Source: a virus. From it: a stretch of 31,185 nucleotides of DNA. Position numbers and translations under genes: made by a program. The notes beneath the pieces are model-generated. The model did no database searches. It saw nothing but the letters and a program-made list of their open reading frames with translations, and was not told where the DNA came from. Below, one piece after another: positions 1 to 8,271 of this stretch. The stretch covers positions 1 to 31,185 of the IMG/VR virus record IMGVR_UViG_3300011113_000475; one strand, given 5' to 3'. Position 1 is the first letter of the stretch, and every line of letters begins with the position of its first letter.

Positions 1-1
1 T

Positions 2-32
2 AGCGGCGCTGTCGCGAGGGAGCAGCGCCGCT
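2..32. terminator. GC-rich hairpin, possible terminator
   Basis: Positions 2-11 and 23-32 are a perfect 10-bp inverted repeat (AGCGGCGCTG / CAGCGCCGCT) with an 11-nt loop. It lies beyond the last visible minus-strand gene, so it could end the leftward structural transcript. The flank that would carry a U-run on the minus strand is outside the window, so terminator function is inferred. Confidence 0.4.
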
Positions 33-45
33 GTTGGTTATCGGG

Positions 46-105
46 TTAGAGCTGAATGCCGAAAGCGGCGCAAAGCTCGATGATGATGATGATAATCGGT
101 TCCAT
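46..105 (-). CDS. tiny ORF, 19 aa, doubtful
   Basis: An ATG at 105 opens a 19-residue frame (MEPIIIIIIELCAAFGIQL) ending in TAA at 46-48, just after the fibre-like gene and before the terminal hairpin. The run of six isoleucines comes from an ATC/ATT repeat. No clear ribosome binding site was seen. It may be a short hydrophobic peptide or chance; nothing identifies a function. Confidence 0.15.
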   Translation of the reverse strand: MEPIIIIIIELCAAFGIQL

Positions 106-109
106 GGAA

Positions 110-1372
110 CTAGTATAAAGCCGTCCATGCGTAAGCATTCGCGGCGTCTTTCCGGCACACCCGGAACGTGTCAGCCACCCCCGCCCCGCCCTGCACCATG
201 ACTACCTGCCCGCGCAGCGTAGCGTCGCAGGTGCCTTCGGTGCCGTTGGCCCAGGTGTGGATGCGGGCGATGATGGTGCCGTTGCTGTTGGCAGCGCCAT
301 CCCCCACCTGCAGCGTATTCGCCGAGGCGCGGGAGAGGGAGAGATCGGGGTTAGACGTACTCACGCTGGCAGCGTTGTTCCATCCAATCAGACTGCCGCT
401 TCCCAGCTTGAGTCCGGTCCCGGCATTCAGCAGGCCGGTATCGAGTGCCGACGATCCGATAGAAACCGAACCGCTGAATGACGCTCGGCCCCCGTCCGTA
501 ATAAACGCCAGCGTTGCTCCTGCCGCACTCTGCCACGTCGTCAAATTATTCCCCCCCTGCCCCGCCCCCGCCCGGACGACGAGGGAGGTGGAGCCGGTGG
601 TGGGGGTTTGGTCGTAGATACGGGCGGTGCCGGAGGAGCCGGAGGAGGCTACGTCGAGCTTGAAACCTCCGTCCGTGGTGGTGCCGATGGCGACGTTACC
701 CGTCTGAAAGGTCGAAAGCACCGCGAACAGATCACCGCTTGAGTTTGGTTGGCTCAGTAACTGCACTCCGCCCCCGAACGCGCCGTTCGAAGCAGTCTTC
801 CAGCCTCGAATACCGCCCACTCGAATGCTTACATTAGGATCGGCGTCCGCATAGCGCTGGGCAAATGTAATTTGCGCGCCAGCAACGCCAGCAACGCCAT
901 TTCCGGCGACATTGTTGGCAAGCCGCAAGGCCACTGCACCATCAGCTTGCGAGGGCGCTACTGTAGTATTTCCCGCCACACTCCCCGCCACCTGCAACCG
1001 ATTCGTCCCGTCGTCGGTGGTGGTGCCGACTACTAGATTTCCGGTCCCGGTAAAGAACCGAAAATTGGTATTCTGCCCCAACACCCCCGCCGACGTGACG
1101 AAGGGGACGGAGCCGACGGTGGTCAGGGCAGACGCGCCGCCCGGAGCCCCGCCGCGCAACTCCCATCCATACGTCCCGACCCCAGTCGCCCCGCAGACGT
1201 AGAACGTGGTGCCGACATCCGCGCCGTCTTTCCGCGCCCACACGAGGCCCACGTTATTTTCGACGGTACACTGCGCCGCAACGGGCGCACCGGTTCCGCT
1301 GAGGATGCGCGAGGCCGCGCCGAACTGCCCGAAGGCAGGGAGGGAGAGGAGGAGGAGGCAGAGATATTTCAT
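110..1372 (-). CDS. secreted or fibre-like structural protein, unknown function
   Basis: The 420-aa product starts at the ATG at 1372; a GTG at 1381 would add three residues. It begins with a leader typical of a signal peptide (MKYLCLLLLSLPAFGQ), which is odd for a virion protein. The rest is rich in Gly, Ala, Ser, Thr and Asn, with repeated short beta-type segments such as VGTTTDDG and IGTTTDGG, as in tail fibres and collar or surface proteins. Cysteines occur near the N-terminus (CTVENN, FYVCG) and again near the C-terminus (CDATLRG, FRVCRKD); the two ends share the pattern of a small domain that may be duplicated. It is the last visible gene of the leftward structural operon. A fibre or decoration role is inferred from composition and position only. 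Confidence 0.55.
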   Translation of the reverse strand: MKYLCLLLLSLPAFGQFGAASRILSGTGAPVAAQCTVENNVGLVWARKDGADVGTTFYVCGATGVGTYGWELRGGAPGGASALTTVGSVPFVTSAGVLGQNTNFRFFTGTGNLVVGTTTDDGTNRLQVAGSVAGNTTVAPSQADGAVALRLANNVAGNGVAGVAGAQITFAQRYADADPNVSIRVGGIRGWKTASNGAFGGGVQLLSQPNSSGDLFAVLSTFQTGNVAIGTTTDGGFKLDVASSGSSGTARIYDQTPTTGSTSLVVRAGAGQGGNNLTTWQSAAGATLAFITDGGRASFSGSVSIGSSALDTGLLNAGTGLKLGSGSLIGWNNAASVSTSNPDLSLSRASANTLQVGDGAANSNGTIIARIHTWANGTEGTCDATLRGQVVMVQGGAGVADTFRVCRKDAANAYAWTALY

Positions 1373-1406
1373 GGGAATCACGGTGTAATCATTGGGGCGG
1401 ATGGGG

Positions 1407-1476
1407 CTAAACGTCCATCTGAATCACGGTCGCAGGTCCACTTGGATCATTAAACGTCCATCTGAATAACCGTCGC
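1407..1476 (-). repeat. imperfect duplication of a gene 3' end
   Basis: Two 27-bp copies lie at 1407-1433 and 1450-1476 and match at 24 of 27 positions. On the minus strand each encodes the ending ATVIQMDV followed by a stop (TAA at 1450-1452, TAG at 1407-1409). The offset is 43 bp, so the outer copy is not in frame with the gene at 1450-1770. It looks like a local duplication or the remnant of a second gene end. Confidence 0.7.
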
Positions 1477-1770
1477 CGACACACTCCCGGCGCCAGCCGT
1501 CTGGTTGATCCGCACGGCGGTAACGGGCGCGGTGAACTCAACGATATCGCTGATAGTGGAGGCCGTCATCGAGGGGTGAGACTTCCAGTTGGCAGTCGCC
1601 GGCGAAAAATTCGGCGCGAACGGATCATCCGCAGTGAACTGCAAGGTGTAGGTCGCGCTTCCGGTGACGACGGTGTTCACGCTGACGTTGAAGCGACTGA
1701 CGAAGTGGCACAGAGGGGCTACCGAAGAAGCGGATATGCCGCTCGTCGTGAGGGTCATGGGGTGAGCCAT
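1450..1770 (-). CDS. small structural-type protein, unknown
   Basis: The 106-aa product (MAHPMTLTTSGISASS...) is rich in Ser, Thr and Val and reads as an all-beta domain, with a C-terminal half (VEFTAPVTAVRINQTA) like small phage surface or tail-associated proteins. A GGAG sequence precedes the ATG. It sits downstream of the capsid genes in the leftward head operon. The stop is followed by a second, out-of-frame copy of its own 3' end. No domain was recognised and function is unknown. Confidence 0.6.
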   Translation of the reverse strand: MAHPMTLTTSGISASSVAPLCHFVSRFNVSVNTVVTGSATYTLQFTADDPFAPNFSPATANWKSHPSMTASTISDIVEFTAPVTAVRINQTAGAGSVSATVIQMDV

Positions 1771-1787
1771 ATAAATCTCCTGAAGTA

Positions 1788-1809
1788 GGGGCGCCCCGTG
1801 GAGCGCCCC
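1788..1809. other. intergenic hairpin in structural operon
   Basis: GGGGCGC at 1788-1794 and GCGCCCC at 1803-1809 form a 7-bp GC stem with an 8-nt loop between two minus-strand genes. There is no U-run after it on the minus strand, so it is more likely a processing or attenuation hairpin than a strong terminator. On the plus strand it is followed by GTTTTG. Confidence 0.35.
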
Positions 1810-1815
1810 GTTTTG

Positions 1816-2316
1816 CTAGAACGCCCCGGCGCTCATCGAGTACACCGTGGCCGCCTCAGCCCCAGCTGTTACGTTGGTCAGCTGGATGCGGAAGCGCCTC
1901 TGGTTGCTTTGCGCGATGGTCATCGTTCCGTTCAGGGTAAGACCGGTGTTGGTGGTCATCGTGATGGTTTCAGCGGCGCCAGCAATGTTCCGGATCTCCA
2001 CGTCAAAACTCATATTGACGAAGGCACCGGGCAATGCTGCAACCAACTGCGCTGCCGTAGGGAAAAGATCAGACCGTGAAGCACCGTTCGTGTTGCGAAT
2101 GATGAACCCGGTTTTGACCTGAGCGGGCGTATAGGTTACTGCGGCCGCCGTTGTTACCGTCGGCGGGGAGCTGAGGAAGTAGGGCACGCTCGTTGTGAGT
2201 GAGACTACGCCGGTTCCTGCGCTCGCAAGCGGAAGGCTGACGTTGTCGACGTTTTCCTGGAAGGCCGCGAGCCCGGTGGAAGATGCCACCGGGCCGGAAA
2301 AGGTTGAGCGTGCCAT
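1816..2316 (-). CDS. structural-type protein next to capsid, unknown
   Basis: The 166-aa product begins MARSTFSGPVASSTGLAAFQ and is rich in Thr, Val and Ala. Its start lies only a few bases after the major capsid stop, so the two are translated together. The N-terminus (TFSGPVASSTG) resembles those of phage capsid-associated or decoration proteins, and the C-terminal half reads as beta strands (MTIAQSNQRRFRIQLTNVTA). A role on the virion surface is inferred from position and composition; no catalytic motif is visible. Confidence 0.6.
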   Translation of the reverse strand: MARSTFSGPVASSTGLAAFQENVDNVSLPLASAGTGVVSLTTSVPYFLSSPPTVTTAAAVTYTPAQVKTGFIIRNTNGASRSDLFPTAAQLVAALPGAFVNMSFDVEIRNIAGAAETITMTTNTGLTLNGTMTIAQSNQRRFRIQLTNVTAGAEAATVYSMSAGAF

Positions 2317-2317
2317 A

Positions 2318-3229
2318 CTAGTTCACCCCGGGCGAGCCGAACATCCCCAGCGGGTCAGACCAGCCGACAGAGAAACGCATGCGGGACTTGTACCGCATGT
2401 TGCCAGTCTCCCAGTCGCCGTCGTCGGACAGCTTCGGCGGCACGCGCTCGAAGAACTTCAGGCCGTCGGTGACGTCGGTTTTGAGGAACCAGGCGTTCGT
2501 GTCGGTCAGGCGGTTGTTGATGACGTATCCACCCGGAAGGAACTGCGTCGTAACGATGGCATTCGCATCATTGTCCGAGGTCCCAACTCGCAGAGTGGAC
2601 TTCATTAGCCGTTCCGCGGTCCAAGCGTAGTCAACCGGGATCACCAGCTTCGTCGGCTGGGACTGGATCAGCAGCCCGCACTCATCGGTCCACTTCGCAA
2701 TCTGGATGCGAGCGGCGTCGAGCGAGGTTTCGTTCAGGTCGGCGCCGGTAGTCGGGCGGTTGGAGTTCGTGCCGCCGTTCACCAACGGGTGAGCCGTCGA
2801 GAACAGGACCACGCCGTCGCCACCGAGACCGGAGGTGAAGCCGTTGTTGAGGATGCCGGCCGCCACGATCTCCTGCGTGTGAACCATCGAGCGGGACAGC
2901 GCCTTGGTGTAGCGACCGGCCAACGGGATGTACAGGTTGTCCTCGATGGCCTCTTCCGTAATGGCGAAGCCGAGGGCGTAGGTGATGTGGGTGTACCGAG
3001 CGGTGAAGGCTTCCTGGGCCGAGGCGAAGGCTACCGGGCTTCCTTCGGCCTTGACCGCTGCCAGACCGAACAGCGAGATCTTCTGCTCTTCCTCGAAGCT
3101 GCGCTTGGAGGTCTGCCGCTCAAAGATCTCAGGCCACTGAAGCGGATACTGCTTGTAGGTATCTCCCCAGATTTTGTTGAGTCCGGGAAGTAGCTGTTTC
3201 TGTTGTTGTGCTCTTGTGATGACTGGCAT
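2318..3229 (-). CDS. major capsid protein (HK97-fold, Mu gpT-like)
   Basis: The 303-aa product is predicted to build the capsid shell. The N-terminus (MPVITRAQQQKQLLPGLNKI, then WPEIFERQTSKRSFEE) and the central YTHITYALGFAITEEAIEDNLY segment match the pattern of Mu gpT-type major head subunits, including the E-loop-like part with the A-domain after it. The C-terminus (KSRMRFSVGWSDPLGMFGSPG) is also typical. The length is in the usual range for this family, and no N-terminal protease or scaffold domain is fused. Context supports the call strongly: scaffold, decoration-like protein and portal lie just upstream in the same operon. Confidence 0.88.
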   Translation of the reverse strand: MPVITRAQQQKQLLPGLNKIWGDTYKQYPLQWPEIFERQTSKRSFEEEQKISLFGLAAVKAEGSPVAFASAQEAFTARYTHITYALGFAITEEAIEDNLYIPLAGRYTKALSRSMVHTQEIVAAGILNNGFTSGLGGDGVVLFSTAHPLVNGGTNSNRPTTGADLNETSLDAARIQIAKWTDECGLLIQSQPTKLVIPVDYAWTAERLMKSTLRVGTSDNDANAIVTTQFLPGGYVINNRLTDTNAWFLKTDVTDGLKFFERVPPKLSDDGDWETGNMRYKSRMRFSVGWSDPLGMFGSPGVN

Positions 3230-3233
3230 TTAA

Positions 3234-3836
3234 CTAGACCCCCAAAATGTTGCGGTAGGCGTGGACGTTCTGGTTCCAGATGCAGATTACCTCGGTAAAC
3301 GCATCGCCGGCGGCGTTGCCCACGGTAGGGGCAATGTCAACGATACGAACGCCCAAGGTGTTCGTGGTTGCGATGGTCGTCCGATCCAACTGGACCCTGG
3401 ACGTTCCGTTCAGAGTGTTACCGTTTGAAAAGTTCGTCAGCGCAGCGTTCTTGCCGATGTCGGTATAGACTACCGTTCCATTGGCCTGAATCCTGAACTG
3501 CACGTCGGGATTGTCAGCCACGAAAATCAGAATCGGGCCGTTCGCGCTGAAATTGGTGAATGCGTTCGCGGGAAGAAAGTTCGCATTCTGGAACTGACGG
3601 TTCCCATCGAAATACGAGCACCCCATAAAGATTCCAGTTGGCGTGTTGCTGTTTCGGGTCGTCGTGGGAGTGGCAGTCACCGGGGTGATTACTCCGGCCC
3701 CAACATTGACGATGTCGCCGTTGAAGAATCCAGTTGTTGAGTTCGCCGTTAGAACGAAGGAACGCAGGGCTCCCTGCGGACTTCCGCCCGCCAGGAAAAC
3801 CGGTTCCAGCCCATACGGGGAGGAAATTGCAGACAT
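3234..3836 (-). CDS. capsid decoration or minor capsid-like protein
   Basis: The 200-aa product starts MSAISSPYGLEPVFLAGGSP. Starts of the form 'YGLEPV.L.GGSP' are common in small beta-rich proteins encoded directly before the major capsid gene of many environmental podovirus- and siphovirus-type phages, which are thought to cement or decorate the head. The rest reads as beta strands with many Asn, Thr and Gly, and ends AFTEVICIWNQNVHAYRNIL. The stop is five bases from the capsid start. GGAG lies upstream of the ATG. The decoration role is inferred. Confidence 0.65.
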   Translation of the reverse strand: MSAISSPYGLEPVFLAGGSPQGALRSFVLTANSTTGFFNGDIVNVGAGVITPVTATPTTTRNSNTPTGIFMGCSYFDGNRQFQNANFLPANAFTNFSANGPILIFVADNPDVQFRIQANGTVVYTDIGKNAALTNFSNGNTLNGTSRVQLDRTTIATTNTLGVRIVDIAPTVGNAAGDAFTEVICIWNQNVHAYRNILGV

Positions 3837-3869
3837 GTGTTTCTCCTGAAGTGGTTGGAGGAGATCCGG

Positions 3870-4337
3870 CTATTCGCCGCTGCCGAAGTCCAGCTGCCGT
3901 CCATAGGACTGGGTCAGCGTGGGCTGCGAGATAGCGCCGTAGCGACGGTCTCCTGATTGTGAAGCGAGGTCGCTTCTGACTCCCGCCATCTCCGTCCGGT
4001 TCTTGCGGTCGTAGTAGGCCTGTCTGGCGTCGGCCATTTCCTTCGGCATCCGGCATAGCGTCAGGCCACCGTATTCGATCTGGCCTTTGCCCGAGTGCCC
4101 GAAGACTCGGCTCGTCACCTCCGGGTACTCCTCAGCCTTCACCGGAATCCACCCCTGCTGGAGCGAGTTGTTCATCCCGGTTACGTGCGTCTGGCCGGTA
4201 ACGCTCGAAGCGCACCAGCGGTGTACCCAGCCTTCTCTTGGCGCAGGTTCCGGCAGCGATGCTGCGGGTTCCCAGGTCACAGGGCGCGAGCTTGCCTCGC
4301 GAGTTTCATCGGCGCGTGTGCGACGTGGTGCTTCCAT
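3870..4337 (-). CDS. head-module protein, unknown
   Basis: The 155-aa product is hydrophilic with an Arg/Glu/Pro-rich N-terminus. Its middle (HVTGMNNSLQQGWIPVKAEE) and the segment YGGLTLCRMPKEMADARQAY, ending in a polar tail (YGRQLDFGSGE), look like a conserved small protein found beside scaffold genes in marine-type phages, but I cannot name the family securely. The start overlaps the scaffold stop (ATG/TGA type at 4337), so expression is coupled to the scaffold. Possible roles include capsid completion or scaffold partner. Confidence 0.6.
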   Translation of the reverse strand: MEAPRRTRADETREASSRPVTWEPAASLPEPAPREGWVHRWCASSVTGQTHVTGMNNSLQQGWIPVKAEEYPEVTSRVFGHSGKGQIEYGGLTLCRMPKEMADARQAYYDRKNRTEMAGVRSDLASQSGDRRYGAISQPTLTQSYGRQLDFGSGE

Positions 4338-5272
4338 TATTGGGCTCCTTTCTGTAGGTATTCCGCGTATTCCTTGTAGGGAATACCGAGTCCATCAGCA
4401 ACCGCCGCTTCCGCGGCAGTCAACCGTATCACACGCTTGCCGGATGCGGCGGTGTTTACGCGAGAAGCGCCGGTAACCGCGGATACCGTTCGACTGGGTG
4501 CGGATGGAGAAACCACATCCGGGAATCTGCGACGAAGTTCTTCGTCGATTAAATCATAACACTTCCGCGACTGCGTATCGTGGCCCTGCATTGCCAGCAA
4601 CTTCTGGTAGTTGTTGGCATGCTGGTAAGCGGCCGCCGCTTCCGGGCTGTTGTTGACCTTCTGGAGCCAGCCGGTATTGCGCTGTGCCCAGTTGACCGTC
4701 TCGTGGTCGAGTTCTTCCTGAACCGGAGCCGGGGGAGGTGGCGGAGCTTCGGCAACAATAGGGACTTCGACCTGCTGGAGCGTAGCCGGGTTCCAGTTCT
4801 GGACCGTTGCCTTGGCGGCGGCGATCTCGGCCATCTCCTGGATGAGTTGCGCTTCCTTGTCGCTATCGCCGGTTTCTTTGGCTTTCGCGATTTCGTAGCG
4901 CAGCTGCGCGGAGCGGGCATCGCGGGAGCCGAGGGCCTCCTGCTTGAATCCAACCTGGAGTTCGTTCACCCGCGCAGCCAGCTGATTCTGGTGGGCGATT
5001 GCCATCTGCGCCAGCTTCATCGCCGCCAGGTGCTTCTGCTCGGCTTCGTGCGCTCGGCGCTCGGCTTCCTTCTTTTCGTAGGTGATCCGCGCAATGCGCT
5101 TTTGCACGCGAGGACCGACCTGCGACTCTTCTTCCGCCGTGAGTTCCGGCGCCTTGTTCTCGCTCCGTCGCTCCGGCTGTTTCAGTTCCTCCGGTGTTTC
5201 GTCTACGATCTCGATTTCTACTTGATCGGAATCCGGCTGCTGGTCGAGTTCGACTTCGATATCTTCAGGCAT
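4337..5272 (-). CDS. capsid scaffolding protein (predicted)
   Basis: The 311-aa product has the usual build of a phage scaffold. There is a very acidic N-terminus (MPEDIEVELDQQPDSDQVEI), a long helical, coiled-coil-like middle rich in Glu, Lys, Gln and Ala (about residues 50-160), a proline-rich linker (EAPPPPPAPVQEEL near residue 175), and a basic C-terminal part with helices (KRVIRLTAAEAAVADGLGI). It lies between the portal and the major capsid gene, the expected slot. Scaffolds assist procapsid assembly and leave before DNA packaging. No protease motif is visible in this product. Confidence 0.75.
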   Translation of the reverse strand: MPEDIEVELDQQPDSDQVEIEIVDETPEELKQPERRSENKAPELTAEEESQVGPRVQKRIARITYEKKEAERRAHEAEQKHLAAMKLAQMAIAHQNQLAARVNELQVGFKQEALGSRDARSAQLRYEIAKAKETGDSDKEAQLIQEMAEIAAAKATVQNWNPATLQQVEVPIVAEAPPPPPAPVQEELDHETVNWAQRNTGWLQKVNNSPEAAAAYQHANNYQKLLAMQGHDTQSRKCYDLIDEELRRRFPDVVSPSAPSRTVSAVTGASRVNTAASGKRVIRLTAAEAAVADGLGIPYKEYAEYLQKGAQ

Positions 5273-5634
5273 TATTCACCCCTCCGGATCATGTCGGGAT
5301 CGATCACGATGCCCTCGATGGCGTCGTCTACGATCATGCGATATTCTCTGTCGGACCCCTTGACGTTGACCTTCGTGCTGCCGGAATACGGTCGCACAAG
5401 GACGGTGTCACCTACCGCACACCGGGGAGTTCCCCTGCGGCGCGGAGGATTCGATTGGAGGTCCATGAAGCAATCCGGCCCCAAGGCCAAAACCTTCACC
5501 ATGGGTGACGCCTGGTCTTCTTTCGAGGCCCTCTCTTCCGGAATGGCAATGCCGCGGATCTCTCGCGGCGCCTTCACGACTTCAACGAGTATGTGGTAGC
5601 TGGTTGGTTTGATGATCTCTTCGATTGGTTTCAT
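5272..5634 (-). CDS. GroES-like co-chaperonin (Cpn10 fold)
   Basis: The 120-aa product shows a GroES-type plan: an N-terminal strand (PTSYHILVEVVKAPREIRGI), a central segment corresponding to the mobile-loop region (IPEERASKEDQA), then VKVLALGPD, and the C-terminal GDTVLVRPYSGSTKVNV with EYRMIVDDAIEGIVI, matching the family pattern 'vGd.Vl...ysGtevk..g.ey.i....di..iv'. It should cap a GroEL ring to help fold capsid protein, as T4 gp31 does. An insertion (SNPPRRRGTPR) separates the two halves. Placement between portal and scaffold supports a role in capsid protein folding. The stop overlaps the scaffold start. Confidence 0.75.
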   Translation of the reverse strand: MKPIEEIIKPTSYHILVEVVKAPREIRGIAIPEERASKEDQASPMVKVLALGPDCFMDLQSNPPRRRGTPRCAVGDTVLVRPYSGSTKVNVKGSDREYRMIVDDAIEGIVIDPDMIRRGE

Positions 5635-5816
5635 TCTTCTTGTTGGGTGCTCTTCGCGAAGTCGCGAAGGATGTTGATTGTGCGCCGGCAGGATTCAATC
5701 TGGCCGACGATATAGCGATACTCGTCATAGGACTTGGCTTGCCCTTTGGCGAGACCATCGGAAAGCTGCGAAATTTGCGTTTCGAGAATTTTTTGAAGAG
5801 ACAGTTCCTGCGTCAT
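5631..5816 (-). CDS. small helical head-module protein, unknown
   Basis: The 61-aa product (MTQELSLQKILETQISQLSD...) is predicted all-helical, with a Y.YIVGQIESCRRTINILRD segment. Small proteins with a 'Y....G.I.....' core are often found after the portal in environmental phages, but their role is unknown. Its ATG overlaps the portal stop (ATGA) and its own stop overlaps the GroES-like start, so translation is coupled on both sides. Confidence 0.6.
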   Translation of the reverse strand: MTQELSLQKILETQISQLSDGLAKGQAKSYDEYRYIVGQIESCRRTINILRDFAKSTQQEE

Positions 5817-8263
5817 AGCATCTGGTCGATTCGCGCCAAGATCTCAGCAACCTGGGCCTTCAGCTTCTCCACCTCAGCACGTTGCGCCGGGGCATTCAGC
5901 TTCGCTTCAGCGAGGAACAACTGGTTTCGGTCGATGGACCCTTCCTGTTGCATCCGCTCCTGCGACCGGATCCGCTCCATCTCGATGACGTTGCGGGCCT
6001 GTGCCGCCTGTGCGGTCTGCTGAATCTTCGCCGCTTCGGTCTGCGCCTTCAGCTGTAGCTTGGCCTGCTCCAGTTGCAGTTCGGCTTGCTGGAGTTGCAG
6101 GACCGGGTCCTGCGCCTTGGCCTGCGCTTCCTGCTGCTGTGCCTGTTGCTGGTTCTTCCGAAGCAACTGCTGACCGGCCTGCGCCACCAGAACACTGAGC
6201 TGCGACTCAATGTCGCCAGGGAGTTGCTGGTCGAGGCCGGGGAGCGGGACTCCGAGTTCTCGCTCGATGTTTGCCCGATACTGATAGGCGAAGTGCTCGG
6301 CGATGTGGGCCTGCGCTGCGGCAAACAGAGCCTGGGCCTGGGGGTTCTGCCCAATTGCAGCGGCAGTAGCCGGATCCTGGACGAACGCAACGTGCGTGGC
6401 GATATGGGCTGGATGATCTTGCCACTCCAACGCCTTCACTGGCTTACCCGTGATGATTGCCATGTTCTCAGCGACCGGATCCATCGGCTTAACATCCGTC
6501 TTGTCCGGGACTATGAGATTGACGTCCTTGATTCCGGCGATGGTCAGCATCTGCCGGTGGAGTTCGGCGAGATCGTAAAGTTGCGGCGCCTGTTGGGCCA
6601 GTTGGATCGCGACCTGGTAGAGCGTAATCCGCTGCGACAGCGTTGCTGCGTTCGGATCGCTGACCGGGATGATGTCGATGCGATTGTCAAAATCGGATTT
6701 CCTAATACTACGGCTTCCGCCCTCGACATCGTATTCGTACTCATCCGGGGTGAAGTCGCGCATCACCCGCGCCAAGATGCGGAGTTCGTCATGCAGCGAG
6801 GCGTGGAGTCGCGCCTGCACCGCCGACATCACCTTCATCTCGCGCTCCATCAGGGCGAGGACACTGCCCACCGGTGCGTTCGCGCTGGCGTCTCCCACCT
6901 GGATGTCGGAGATCGAGGCGAGGCGTCGACCGTTCTCCTCGATGCGCGTTAACAGCGTCAGCAGAGCACCGGACGGTTCCTTGTACGGCAGAGGGAAGAA
7001 TACGTCCCGCAGGTTCCCGACCGAAAGATCCACGTCCCGCCATTCGCCGGGCGAGATCGGGTCGTTCATGTCAGCGACACGCGCATCGCGCGTCTTGAAG
7101 CCGCCTGGAAGATTCGCGAGTGTGCCGGCGTCGATCAGCTGGCGCTCGATGCTGGTAGCTGCCTTCGCGCTCCCGCCGATCAGGTGAAGGACGCCGTATC
7201 CGTAGGGGCCCTCCGCCGGGATGTAGGAGTAAGCGGCATACCACAGCAGCTTCTGCTTGTTCGGGTCGCCCTCGCGCCAGTTGCGCCGAATGGCAACGAT
7301 AACGCCGGCGCGGTCGAACGTCACAACGTAGGGAATCGGGAGGCCGTTCGGGTGAGACTCCGGGTCGTCCTCGATATGCAGCAGCGTATGGCACTCGTAG
7401 AACGTCCCCGGATCGCCGTCCAGCGAGGAGGCCGTGCGTTCCGTTGCCTCGTCGATGGCTTCCTGGAGTTCGGAAACATCCGGCGTTTTGTCCACAGCCA
7501 CATCGCGCCAATCCCCGTTCACCTGGAGGCGCTTCACATCGGACGGGAACAGGTGCATGACCTCGGTGTACCGCGGCGCCGTCTGGAGCGAGGACGCCCC
7601 GTAGGGGATGATCATGTCCTGGGCGCGGATGTACTGAGCCGTGGGGCGTTCCAAGCGAGCATCAGGGTACACCTTGCGGAATGCACTGCCGATGAACGCG
7701 AGGCCGAACAGCAGCTTTTCCGTCTCCGGTCGATAGTCCGGGATCTCTTCGGTGAGCGCGTAGTTCATGCGCGACCGGACACGCTCGGCCTGTTCGATCC
7801 GTTCTTTCGTGATGCGGCCAACGATCTTCGCTTTTACCGGGCCATCCGGCGGGAAGATCTCCATGATGGCGTTAGACTGGAACCGCACCACCGCTTCGGT
7901 GATCATCGTTGACACGATGCCGCACGCGCCGGCCCACGGCTCAGTTCGCTCTTCCGGCTTAAACCCGAGCAGCTTGAGTCCGTCCCGGAACCCGTCCATC
8001 CAGTCTTCGCGAGACGCTTCGTCTTCGTGGATCTGCTCAAGCAGGTCGCGGCCAATGGCGTTCAGCGTCTCATCCGGCAAATACTCGGCAAGGTTCGCAT
8101 CGAAGCCGACCATGTCAAGCGTGGGATTCCCGGGAGCTTCTTCGATGGTGATCTCGATACTGCCATCGGGAAGTTCGACCTCGGTCGAGACGTTGAGCGG
8201 TGAAACCTCAACCGTCTGCTCAATCTGAATTTCCGGTTCACCTGGATTCACTCGCTCGATCAT
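5813..8263 (-). CDS. portal protein (large, P22-like class)
   Basis: The 816-aa product is predicted to form the dodecameric DNA entry ring between head and tail. The N-terminal 85 residues are acidic; the body begins around EASREDWMDGFRDGLKLLGF and continues with ERTEPWAGACGIVSTMITEA and VKAKIVGRITKERIEQ, a pattern shared by the large portals of many environmental podovirus-like phages. The last 130 residues are Gln/Ala/Lys-rich and coiled-coil-like (QQLLRKNQQQAQQQEAQAKA), as in portals with a long C-terminal barrel. It lies between TerL and the scaffold. An extended -10 box ends only nine bases before the ATG and no ribosome binding site is seen, suggesting a leaderless message. Confidence 0.85.
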   Translation of the reverse strand: MIERVNPGEPEIQIEQTVEVSPLNVSTEVELPDGSIEITIEEAPGNPTLDMVGFDANLAEYLPDETLNAIGRDLLEQIHEDEASREDWMDGFRDGLKLLGFKPEERTEPWAGACGIVSTMITEAVVRFQSNAIMEIFPPDGPVKAKIVGRITKERIEQAERVRSRMNYALTEEIPDYRPETEKLLFGLAFIGSAFRKVYPDARLERPTAQYIRAQDMIIPYGASSLQTAPRYTEVMHLFPSDVKRLQVNGDWRDVAVDKTPDVSELQEAIDEATERTASSLDGDPGTFYECHTLLHIEDDPESHPNGLPIPYVVTFDRAGVIVAIRRNWREGDPNKQKLLWYAAYSYIPAEGPYGYGVLHLIGGSAKAATSIERQLIDAGTLANLPGGFKTRDARVADMNDPISPGEWRDVDLSVGNLRDVFFPLPYKEPSGALLTLLTRIEENGRRLASISDIQVGDASANAPVGSVLALMEREMKVMSAVQARLHASLHDELRILARVMRDFTPDEYEYDVEGGSRSIRKSDFDNRIDIIPVSDPNAATLSQRITLYQVAIQLAQQAPQLYDLAELHRQMLTIAGIKDVNLIVPDKTDVKPMDPVAENMAIITGKPVKALEWQDHPAHIATHVAFVQDPATAAAIGQNPQAQALFAAAQAHIAEHFAYQYRANIERELGVPLPGLDQQLPGDIESQLSVLVAQAGQQLLRKNQQQAQQQEAQAKAQDPVLQLQQAELQLEQAKLQLKAQTEAAKIQQTAQAAQARNVIEMERIRSQERMQQEGSIDRNQLFLAEAKLNAPAQRAEVEKLKAQVAEILARIDQML

Positions 8264-8271
8264 TTGTTCAG

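Noticed and set aside
4580-5599. 339-codon plus-strand frame
   Set aside because: It lies opposite the scaffold and GroES-like genes, which have clear family patterns and coupled starts; the antisense frame is open only because of codon bias.
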